A DNA stretch of 31,323 nucleotides from positions 1 to 31,323 of the forward strand of contig DBHE01000204.1 of NCBI GenBank assembly GCA_002296055.1. Reading direction: 5' to 3'. The notes beneath the pieces were generated by a model. That model saw only the letters and a list, made by a program, of their open reading frames with translations, searched no databases and had not been told where the DNA came from. Positions 18,547-26,827 of this stretch are shown in pieces. A program made the translations under genes and the position numbers. This stretch comes from Pseudomonadaceae bacterium UBA836 (GTDB lineage Bacteria; Pseudomonadota; Gammaproteobacteria; Pseudomonadales; Pseudomonadaceae). How positions within the stretch are numbered: the stretch's first letter is position 1; every line of letters begins with the position of its first letter.

Positions 18547-18849
18547 ATGCGACCCTTCAAACATCCCCCTGCCAATGAGCTGCTGCTCGAACGTGTGCTC
18601 TACGCGCTGAGTGACCCGGTGCGTCTGGAAATCGTGCGCCGGTTGGCCGAGGTGGGTGAGGCGAGCTGCGGCGAGCTGGACGGCGGTCGACCGAAATCCA
18701 GCATGTCTCACCATTTCCGCGTGATGCGTGATGCCGGGCTGGTTTGCACCCAAAGCGTGGGCACTACCCACATGAACAGCCTGCGCCGTGCCGATCTGGA
18801 TGCCCGTTTCCCCGGCCTGCTGGATGCCATTCTCAATCAGCCAGGTTGA
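18547..18849 (+). CDS. ArsR-family winged-helix transcriptional regulator
   Basis: The product is a 100-residue one-domain regulator. The helix-turn-helix includes SDPVRLEIVRRL and the recognition helix KSSMSHHFRVMRDAGLV. It lacks the CxCxxC metal site of classical ArsR/SmtB; instead it has Cys41 (EASCGEL) and Cys67 (GLVCTQS) near the DNA-binding wing, which could serve as redox or electrophile sensors. The ATG at 18547 is preferred; 18535 is an in-frame alternative, and upstream codons would run into the operator. It is divergent from xenA and presumably represses xenA and the flavin-reductase gene. Its stop abuts the modC stop (TGA|TCA). Confidence 0.88.
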   Translation: MRPFKHPPANELLLERVLYALSDPVRLEIVRRLAEVGEASCGELDGGRPKSSMSHHFRVMRDAGLVCTQSVGTTHMNSLRRADLDARFPGLLDAILNQPG

Positions 18850-19926
18850 TCAGTTCAGCGCTACGCCCTTGATCTGCGCCCATAGCGGCTGACCAGGCTG
18901 CAGCCCCAGCTGCTCGACGGAGTAGCGCGTCACCCTTGCCAGCAGTGGGCTGCCCTGCAGATCCAGCCGGATCAGCGCTTGGGCCGGCTGTTCGGCCGGT
19001 TCAATTGCCTCGATGCGTGCAGGCAGCAGGTTGAGCACGCTGCTTTGCTGCGGCTGCTGCAGTGTCAGGCTGACATCCCTGGCTTGCACCGCAACCCGCA
19101 CCGGCTGGCCTATCGGTAGGGCTGGATGGGGGATACGCAGTTGCAGGGCGCTGTCGTCGAGGGTCAAGGTCAGTAACTGATAGGTTTCGTCCCAGGCGCT
19201 GACGTGGCCTTGCAACAGGCTGCGCGCGTCGTCGCTGTAAGCCATCGGCAAGTCCAGGCGCGGCAGCAGGGTCTGCAACGGCCCACTGGCACGCACTTGG
19301 CCCTGCTCTAGTAACAGCAGGTGATCGGCCAGGCGCGCCACCTCGTCTGCCGAGTGGCTGACATACAGAATCGGGATCGACAGCTCTCGGTGCAGGCGTT
19401 CCAGATACGGCAGGATGTCAGCTTTGCGCTGCGGGTCCAGAGCGGTGAGCGGCTCGTCCATCAGCAGGAGTTGCGGGTCGCTGAGTAACGCGCGGGCAAT
19501 GCCGACGCGCTGGCGCTCGCCACCGGACAGTGCGGCGGTATCGCGCTGCAGTAAGTGTTCAATCCCGAGCAAGCCGATGATCTGCTCGCGCTGCTGCGCG
19601 CTGGCGGCTTTGGCGTTGCGTCGCCGGCCATAGTCCAGATTGCCCTGCACGTTGAGGTGAGCAAACAGGCTGGCCTCCTGAAACACATAGCCCAGGCGGC
19701 GTTGGTGGGGAGGGAGCCAGAGCCCGCTGGCACTGTCCTGCCAGCGGGTGCCGTTGACCTCGATCAGCCCTTGGCTGGCGCGCTCCAAGCCGGCGATACA
19801 GCGCAGCAGCGTAGTCTTGCCGGCACCGGAGGGGCCGATGATGGCGCTGACACCGCTGCCGGGCAGGCTCAGGTCCAGGCTAAGGGCGAAGTCGCCACGC
19901 TGTTGTTGCAGCTGCAGGCGAATCAT
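18850..19926 (-). CDS. modC: Molybdate ABC transporter ATP-binding protein ModC
   Basis: The 358-residue ATPase energises molybdate import. Walker [11 protein letters not shown]-loop region [12 protein letters not shown], signature [15 protein letters not shown], Walker [13 protein letters not shown] and switch His in LYVSHS are all present. The C-terminal part (about 290-358, [12 protein letters not shown] and following) is a TOBE/Mop-like molybdate-binding domain typical of ModC. The ATG at 19926 overlaps the modB stop as ATGA, so a longer start is not needed. Last gene of modABC; it ends directly against the ArsR-family gene. Confidence 0.95.
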   Translation of the reverse strand: MIRLQLQQQRGDFALSLDLSLPGSGVSAIIGPSGAGKTTLLRCIAGLERASQGLIEVNGTRWQDSASGLWLPPHQRRLGYVFQEASLFAHLNVQGNLDYGRRRNAKAASAQQREQIIGLLGIEHLLQRDTAALSGGERQRVGIARALLSDPQLLLMDEPLTALDPQRKADILPYLERLHRELSIPILYVSHSADEVARLADHLLLLEQGQVRASGPLQTLLPRLDLPMAYSDDARSLLQGHVSAWDETYQLLTLTLDDSALQLRIPHPALPIGQPVRVAVQARDVSLTLQQPQQSSVLNLLPARIEAIEPAEQPAQALIRLDLQGSPLLARVTRYSVEQLGLQPGQPLWAQIKGVALN

Positions 19927-20618
19927 TGCCCGCTCCCCGGCATCACCCGCCAATGCCCGCGCCGATTGAGCAGCAGCAGGATCAGGAAAGAGCAGATCAG
20001 CACGCCGCCGCTCAGCCAGTGAGCGCTGGCGTAATCCATCGCCTCGACGTGGTTGAAGATCTGCACCGACACCACCCGTGTTTGCTCAGGGATGTTGCCG
20101 CCAATCATCAGTACTACGCCAAACTCGCCCAGCGTGTGGGCAAAGCCCAGCACGCTGGCGGTGATGATGCCGGGGCGGGCCAGTGGCAGCGCCACGGTGA
20201 AGAAGCGGTCCAGCGGGCTGGCGCCCAGGGTCGCGGCGACCTCAAGCGGTCGTCTGCCGATGGCCTCAAAGGCGTTTTGAATGGGTTGCACGACAAAGGG
20301 CAGGGAGTAACAGACCGAGCCGATCACCAGCCCGCTGAAGCTGAAAGCCAGGGTGCCCAAGCCGAGTTGCTCGGTCAGCGCGCCAATGGGCCCGTTCGGC
20401 CCCAGTGCAACCAGCAGGTAAAAGCCCAGCACCGTGGGCGGCAACACCAATGGCAGCGCGATGACTGCACTGATCGGTCCTTTAAGGCGCGAGCGGGTAT
20501 GTGCCAGCCACCAGGCCAGCGGCGTACCGAGCAGCAGCAAAACCAGTGTGGTCAGCGACGCCAGTTCGAGGGTCAGCCAGATGGCGGCCAGATCGTTGCT
20601 GTCCAGCGGCAGGTGCAT
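19923..20618 (-). CDS. modB: Molybdate ABC transporter permease ModB
   Basis: The 231-residue permease has about five membrane helices and the cytoplasmic EAA loop [20 protein letters not shown] that contacts ModC. The motif [16 protein letters not shown] is characteristic of ModB. The ATG at 20618 lies 2 nt after the modA stop codon, and its own stop overlaps the modC start. An upstream in-frame extension is rejected because it overlaps modA and is not hydrophobic. Confidence 0.94.
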   Translation of the reverse strand: MHLPLDSNDLAAIWLTLELASLTTLVLLLLGTPLAWWLAHTRSRLKGPISAVIALPLVLPPTVLGFYLLVALGPNGPIGALTEQLGLGTLAFSFSGLVIGSVCYSLPFVVQPIQNAFEAIGRRPLEVAATLGASPLDRFFTVALPLARPGIITASVLGFAHTLGEFGVVLMIGGNIPEQTRVVSVQIFNHVEAMDYASAHWLSGGVLICSFLILLLLNRRGHWRVMPGSGQ

Positions 20619-20620
20619 GC

Positions 20621-22219
<1,599 letters not shown>

Positions 22220-22233
22220 CCCGGGGCGGCGAG

Positions 22234-23388
22234 TTAGCGGCGCGGTAAGCGCAGCACCAGCAAGCCGAGCAGCAGCCCCCAGAAGGCGCTGCCGATCCCC
22301 CACAGGGCAAGACCCGAGGCAGTCACCAGAAAGGTCAGGAAGGCCGCTTCACGTTGTGCGTCGTCGTGCAGGGCGGTAGCCAGGGCATTGCCGATGGTGC
22401 CCAGTAGCGCCAGTCCGGCAATGGCCATGACCAGCGCCTGCGGGAAGGCGGCGAACAGGCTGGCAACGGTGGCGCCGAACAGACCCGTCAGCAGGTAAAA
22501 AAAGCCACCCCAGGCGCTGGCCCGAAAGCGCTGGTTTGGGTCCGGGTCCGCGTCTTTGCCGGCGCAGATCGCGGCACTGATGGCTGCCAGGTTGAAGGTG
22601 TAGCCGCCAAAGGGCGCCAGCAGCAGGCCGGTGATGCCGGTCGTGGTCATCAGCGGTGAGGCCGGCAATTGATAGCCGTTGGCGCGCAAAACCGCCATGC
22701 CCGGCACGTTCTGCGAGGCCATGGTGACAATGAACAGCGGAATGCCGACGCCGAGCAGCGCTTGAATCGATAGGGCTGGCGTAGTCCAGATCGGCTGCGC
22801 CAGTGACCAGTTGAGTTGCTCCAGATGCAGCTGCCCGGCCAGCGCCGCCACCAGCACGCCAACCAGCAGGGTGACCGGAATCACGTAGCGCGGGAATACC
22901 AGCTTGCCCGCGAGATAGCAGGCCAGCATCAGCCCGACCAGCAGGGTTTGCTCCTGCAGCGCGCCGAACAGGTTGAGCCCGAATGGCAGCAGCACACCCG
23001 CCAGCATGGCGCCGGCGAGCGACGCCGGTACCAGGCGCATGATGCGATCGAACCAGCCGAGCAGGCCGCAGAGGGTGATCAGTGCGGCGTTGAACAGAAA
23101 TACGCCAATCGCCTCATTAAGACTGAAGCCGGGCAGGCCGGTAGCCAGCAGCGCGCCGCCCGGCGTGCTCCAGGCGATCAGTACCGGGGCGCGAAAGCGC
23201 AGTGACAGGCCGATGCTGGTAACCGCCATGCCGATGCCCAGCGCCCACAGCCAGGAGCTTATTTCTTGCGGTGATGCGCCAGCGGCCTCGGCGGCCTGAA
23301 AGATGATGACCGCCGAACTGGTGTAGCCCACCAGCACGGCGATAAAGCCGGCGGCGATGTGCGACGGGTTAAACCAGGCCTTCAGCAT
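22234..23388 (-). CDS. ydcO: BenE family inner-membrane transporter (YdcO-like)
   Basis: The 384-residue protein has about 11-12 membrane helices and BenE/YdcO motifs such as APVLIAWSTPGGALL, GIPLFIVTMASQNVPGMAVL and APFGGYTFNLAAISAAICAG. Members are annotated as benzoate/H+ symporters, but YdcO's true substrate is not established. The ATG at 23388 has AAGGAG 8 nt upstream. It is divergent from an XRE-cupin regulator of the YdcN type, as in E. coli ydcO-ydcN, with two palindromes between them. Its 3' end is 14 bp from modE, convergent. Confidence 0.9.
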   Translation of the reverse strand: MLKAWFNPSHIAAGFIAVLVGYTSSAVIIFQAAEAAGASPQEISSWLWALGIGMAVTSIGLSLRFRAPVLIAWSTPGGALLATGLPGFSLNEAIGVFLFNAALITLCGLLGWFDRIMRLVPASLAGAMLAGVLLPFGLNLFGALQEQTLLVGLMLACYLAGKLVFPRYVIPVTLLVGVLVAALAGQLHLEQLNWSLAQPIWTTPALSIQALLGVGIPLFIVTMASQNVPGMAVLRANGYQLPASPLMTTTGITGLLLAPFGGYTFNLAAISAAICAGKDADPDPNQRFRASAWGGFFYLLTGLFGATVASLFAAFPQALVMAIAGLALLGTIGNALATALHDDAQREAAFLTFLVTASGLALWGIGSAFWGLLLGLLVLRLPRR

Positions 23389-23411
23389 GTGGCGCTCCTT
23401 GATCGGCGGTC

Positions 23412-23427
23412 GTGCGCTATAGCGCAC
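23412..23427. promoter_or_regulatory. Palindromic operator 1, ydcO-ydcN intergenic region
   Basis: GTGCGCTATAGCGCAC is a perfect 16-bp palindrome about 24 bp upstream of the transporter start codon. It shares the core TGCGCTATA-(A/G)CGCA with operator 2, centre to centre 36 bp away. Confidence 0.75.
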
Positions 23428-23445
23428 AAGTGGCCGATCCTAGCA

Positions 23446-23465
23446 TTGTGCGCTATAACGCACAA
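23446..23465. promoter_or_regulatory. Palindromic operator 2, ydcO-ydcN intergenic region
   Basis: TTGTGCGCTATAACGCACAA is a 20-bp palindrome imperfect only near its centre (GCTATAAC). It lies closer to the regulator gene. Two similar sites between divergent genes suggest binding of two regulator dimers, with autoregulation. Confidence 0.75.
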
Positions 23466-23510
23466 AAGCAAATTGCTATGCTGTGCGGCCTTTCGATGAA
23501 CGGACCTGTG

Positions 23511-24092
23511 ATGCAGGAAATCAATCAGTATCTGGCGGCCACCCTACGGCAGCTGCGCAATGACCGCGGCTGGAGCCTCGATCGCGCCGCCGGCGAGTGC
23601 GGTGTCAGCAAGGCCATGCTCGGACAAATCGAGCGCGGTGAATCCAGCCCCACCGTGGCTACCCTGTGGAAGATCGCTGCCGGTTTTGATACCTCGCTGT
23701 CGACCTTCCTGGAGCCATCGCCCATCGAGCAGGGCGGCATCACAGTGCGCAGCGCCGATGCGGTGCGTCAGCGACCCGCCGCCGATCAGATGTTGATTGC
23801 CCCGCTGTTCCCCTTTGATGCGCGCTACGGCTTCGAGCTGTTCGAGCTGACATTGTTGCCTGGCTACGAGCGCCTGTCAGAGCCGCACAGCCGAGGGGTG
23901 GTTGAGCATGTCATGGTGGTGCGTGGTGAGATGGCGCTGCTGGTCCAGGGTGTCTGGCAGCGGCTGGGAGAGGGGCAGGCGGTACGTTTTGCCGCTGACC
24001 AGCCACACGGCTATCGCAACCTGGGGGCTGAGCCGGTGGTGTTTCACAACCTTATCTATTACCCGCCGGGCAGCGCTCGTCAGTCGCGGTAG
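23511..24092 (+). CDS. ydcN: XRE-family regulator with cupin domain (YdcN-like)
   Basis: The 193-residue product has an N-terminal XRE helix-turn-helix (about 10-65; RGWSLDRAAGECGVSKAMLG and SSPTVATLWKIAAGF) and a C-terminal cupin (about 115-185; SRGVVEHVMVVRGEMALLVQ, then GEGQAVRFAADQPHGYRN), the usual layout for small-molecule-sensing repressors. ATG 23511 (MQEINQYLAATLRQLR) is preferred; 23496 is an in-frame alternative. It is divergent from the YdcO-like transporter and probably controls it through the palindromes at 23412 and 23446. The 3' end overlaps ppiC by 13 bp in convergent orientation. Confidence 0.9.
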   Translation: MQEINQYLAATLRQLRNDRGWSLDRAAGECGVSKAMLGQIERGESSPTVATLWKIAAGFDTSLSTFLEPSPIEQGGITVRSADAVRQRPAADQMLIAPLFPFDARYGFELFELTLLPGYERLSEPHSRGVVEHVMVVRGEMALLVQGVWQRLGEGQAVRFAADQPHGYRNLGAEPVVFHNLIYYPPGSARQSR

Positions 24093-24358
24093 AAGACCTG
24101 CACCAGGTGATAGCCAAACTGGCTTTTTACCGGGCCGTGCACCACTTTCAGCGGCTTTTTGAAGATGATCTGGTCAATGGCGCGCACCATCTGGCCGGGC
24201 CTTACCTCGCCCAAGTCGCCGCCGCGCTTCTTTGACGGGCAGGTTGAGTGTTTTTTGGCCAGCACGTCAAAGGCTTCGCCGGCGGCGATGCGCTTTTTCA
24301 GCGCGGCGGCCTCGGCTTCGGTTTTGACCAGAATGTGGCGGGCCATGGCGACAGGCAT
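24080..24358 (-). CDS. ppiC: Parvulin-type peptidyl-prolyl isomerase PpiC
   Basis: The 92-residue single-domain parvulin lacks a signal peptide and is therefore cytoplasmic. It shows RHILVKTEAEAAALK, KKHSTCPSKKRGGDLGEVRP and FGYHLVQVFYRD, the complete parvulin fold with the catalytic-site Cys and His residues. The ATG at 24358 aligns with the PpiC N-terminus. It begins 5 nt after the hexR stop codon and may be co-transcribed with it. The tail overlaps the XRE-cupin gene by 13 bp on the opposite strand. Confidence 0.92.
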   Translation of the reverse strand: MPVAMARHILVKTEAEAAALKKRIAAGEAFDVLAKKHSTCPSKKRGGDLGEVRPGQMVRAIDQIIFKKPLKVVHGPVKSQFGYHLVQVFYRD

Positions 24359-24363
24359 AGGGT

Positions 24364-25233
24364 TTACTCGCTCAGTTCGCCGCGTTGGCTTTTGTTGGAC
24401 AGGCGCAGGCCGCGCAGGCTGCGTTTGACGCTCTTCAGGTGGTTGACCAGCTCCGGGCCGCGGCGCATGGCCATGCCCATGGCCAGCACATCGATCACTA
24501 CCAGATGGGCGATGCGCGAGGACAGCGGCGTATAGATGTCGGTGTCTTCGGATACATCAATCGGGATATGCACCTGGCCCAGCTCGGCCAATGGCGTGCG
24601 ACTGGGGCACAGGCTGATCAGCGTAGCGCCGGTTTCGACTACCAGGCTGGCCGAATGCAGCAGGTCCTTGGTGCGTCCCGTTTGGGAGATGGCAACCGCG
24701 ACGTCCTCGGGGCCCAGCGTCACGGCTGACATGGCCTGCATATGCGGATCGGAGTAGGCCGCAGTGGACACCAGCAGACGGAAAAACTTGTGCTGGGCGT
24801 CGCTGGCCACTGCGCCGGAGGCGCCAAAGCCGTAGAACTCCACGCGGCGAGCATGGGTCAGGGCGCTGATGGCCTGCTCGATGGCGGCGGCGTCAAGGCG
24901 CTCGCGCACCTCCATCAGCGTGCCCAGGGTGGTGTCGAAGATCTTGTGCGACAGGGCGTCTACGCTGTCGTCCTCGCTGATCGAGAACTGTCCGAAGCTG
25001 GCACCGGCAGCCAGGCTCTGAGCCAGTTTGAGCTTGAGGTCCTGAAATCCGCTGCAGCCAATCGCGCGGCAGAAGCGTACGATGGTGGGCTCGCTGACAC
25101 CGACCTGCTGGGACAGGTCAGCCATTGATGAGTGCATCACCTGCGCCGCTTGCGCCAGCACGAAGTCGGCGACCTTGAGCTCAGACTTTCTGAGCAGGTC
25201 GCGGCTGGCGGCGATGTGCTGGAGCATGTTCAC
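24364..25233 (-). CDS. hexR: HexR, RpiR-family regulator of central carbon metabolism
   Basis: The 289-residue regulator has an N-terminal HTH_6 domain (about 1-75; SSMADLSQQVGVSEPTIVRF with recognition helix and CRAIGCSGFQDLKLKLAQ) and a C-terminal SIS sugar-phosphate domain (about 120-260; VEFYGFGASGAVASDAQHK and ISQTGRTKDLL). In pseudomonads HexR releases DNA on binding KDPG and controls zwf, pgl, eda, edd and gap. I prefer the GTG at 25233 because MNMLQHIAAS aligns with the known HexR start MNLLQHI; ATG 25227 is an alternative. No good ribosome site is seen for either. It is divergent from zwf across an exact palindrome. Confidence 0.92.
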   Translation of the reverse strand: MNMLQHIAASRDLLRKSELKVADFVLAQAAQVMHSSMADLSQQVGVSEPTIVRFCRAIGCSGFQDLKLKLAQSLAAGASFGQFSISEDDSVDALSHKIFDTTLGTLMEVRERLDAAAIEQAISALTHARRVEFYGFGASGAVASDAQHKFFRLLVSTAAYSDPHMQAMSAVTLGPEDVAVAISQTGRTKDLLHSASLVVETGATLISLCPSRTPLAELGQVHIPIDVSEDTDIYTPLSSRIAHLVVIDVLAMGMAMRRGPELVNHLKSVKRSLRGLRLSNKSQRGELSE

Positions 25234-25310
25234 AGTGGCATGATGTCGGCAGCAGGTGACGGCAGCAGCGCTGCCAAATCCATCCGGGGCAAGTCCGGCG
25301 GGCGTATAGC

Positions 25311-25327
25311 TTGTAGTTATACTACAA
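25311..25327. promoter_or_regulatory. HexR operator between hexR and zwf
   Basis: TTGTAGTTATACTACAA is a perfect palindrome with arms TTGTAGT and ACTACAA around TAT. It agrees with the TTGT...ACAA type of HexR operators and sits 34 bp before the zwf start. HexR binding is inferred from the match and gene context. Confidence 0.8.
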
Positions 25328-25360
25328 AAAACGTCGGCGTGTGGCAGGGGAGAAGCAGGC

Positions 25361-26827
25361 GTGGCACAGACGGGCATCAGTTGCGACATGGTGGTATTCG
25401 GCGGTACTGGCGATCTGGCCATGCGCAAGCTGTTGCCAGCGCTCTATTACCTGCACCGCGATGGCCACCTGCATCCGCACACCCGCATCCTGGCGCTGGC
25501 GCGCGCCGAGCATAGCCTGGAAAGCTACCGCAAGCTGGTCAAACGTCACGTCAGCCAGCATGTAGCGCGCCGCGACTTTGATGCGGCGCAATGGGAGCGC
25601 TTTGCCGAGCGACTGGATTACCTGTCGCTGGACGTTAGCCAGCGGGTGGCCTTTCCGCGCCTGACCAAGGTGCTGGCGCCTGGTAGTGGGCGGGTTCGCG
25701 TTTTCTATCTGGCGACCATGCCGGCGCTGTTTGCGGCCACCGTGCAGCACCTGTCGTCGGTCGGTCTGGTCGACGAGCACGCTCGGGTGGTACTGGAGAA
25801 ACCGCTGGGCGAGAGCCTGCAGACCGCCAACCAGATCAACGACCGCATCGGCAAGGTGTTCGATGAGTCGCGGGTGTTCCGTATCGATCACTACCTCGGT
25901 AAGGAAGCGGTGCAGAACCTGCTGGCACTGCGTTTTGGCAACGCCCTGTTCGAGCCGCTGTGGCGCAACGCGCACATCGATCACGTGCAGATCAGCGTGC
26001 TGGAAAGCGTCGGCGTGGAGAACCGTGGCGATTACTACGACCGGGCCGGTGCCATGCGCGATATGGTGCAGAACCATCTGCTGCAGCTGCTTTGCCTGGT
26101 GGCGATGGAAGCGCCAGTGCATTTCGAGCCCGAGGCGGTGCGTAACGAAAAGCTGAAGATTCTCGAAGCCTTGCGACCGATCACCGGTATGGATGTGCAG
26201 GATCAGACCGTACGCGGTCAGTATGCCGCCGGGCAGCACGCCGGTGAGCGACTGCCTGCCTATTACTTTGAGAAGAAGGTTGACCACGACAGCAACACCG
26301 AGACCTATGTGGCGCTCAAGACCGAGGTCGACAACTGGCGCTGGGCCGGAGTGCCCTTCTACTTGCGCACCGGCAAGTGCATGGCGCAGCGCAAGTCGGA
26401 AATCGTTATTCAGTTCAAGCCCGTCCCCCACCGGCTGTTTCCGCGCAGCGGCGACAACCCCGAGAACAACCGCCTGATCATCAGCCTGCAGCCCGATGAA
26501 GGTATCCGCCTGTCACTGATGGCCAAGTCGCCGGGGCGTGGCATGGGCTTGCAGAATGTGGATCTGAACCTGGATTTTGCCGCCGCCTTCACCCGGCGGC
26601 GCTGGGATGCCTACGAGCGTTTATTGCTGGATGTGATCGAAGGGGACGCCACCTTGTTCATGCGCCGGGATGAAATCGAGGCTGCCTGGCGCTGGGTGGA
26701 TCCGATCATCGAGGGCTGGGGCAACGTCTATCGCTCGCCCAAGCCCTATCCTGCCGGCAGCTGGGGCCCGGATGCCGCCGACAGTCTGTTGGAGCGCCTG
26801 GGCCACGCCTGGCTGGACCGCCGCTGA
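25361..26827 (+). CDS. zwf: Glucose-6-phosphate 1-dehydrogenase
   Basis: The 488-residue enzyme oxidises glucose-6-phosphate to 6-phosphogluconolactone with NADP+ or NAD+, feeding the Entner-Doudoroff and pentose-phosphate routes. The nucleotide-binding [17 protein letters not shown] (residues 14-30), EKPLG (146-150) and the catalytic [13 protein letters not shown] (174-186) are present, as is the family C-terminal PYPAGSWGP. The GTG start at 25361 has GGGGAGA 8 nt upstream; the next ATG is internal to the Rossmann region. Unlike the usual pseudomonad zwf-pgl-eda order, the next gene is on the other strand and begins its stop codon immediately after (TGA|TCA), so zwf is monocistronic here. 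Confidence 0.95.
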   Translation: MAQTGISCDMVVFGGTGDLAMRKLLPALYYLHRDGHLHPHTRILALARAEHSLESYRKLVKRHVSQHVARRDFDAAQWERFAERLDYLSLDVSQRVAFPRLTKVLAPGSGRVRVFYLATMPALFAATVQHLSSVGLVDEHARVVLEKPLGESLQTANQINDRIGKVFDESRVFRIDHYLGKEAVQNLLALRFGNALFEPLWRNAHIDHVQISVLESVGVENRGDYYDRAGAMRDMVQNHLLQLLCLVAMEAPVHFEPEAVRNEKLKILEALRPITGMDVQDQTVRGQYAAGQHAGERLPAYYFEKKVDHDSNTETYVALKTEVDNWRWAGVPFYLRTGKCMAQRKSEIVIQFKPVPHRLFPRSGDNPENNRLIISLQPDEGIRLSLMAKSPGRGMGLQNVDLNLDFAAAFTRRRWDAYERLLLDVIEGDATLFMRRDEIEAAWRWVDPIIEGWGNVYRSPKPYPAGSWGPDAADSLLERLGHAWLDRR

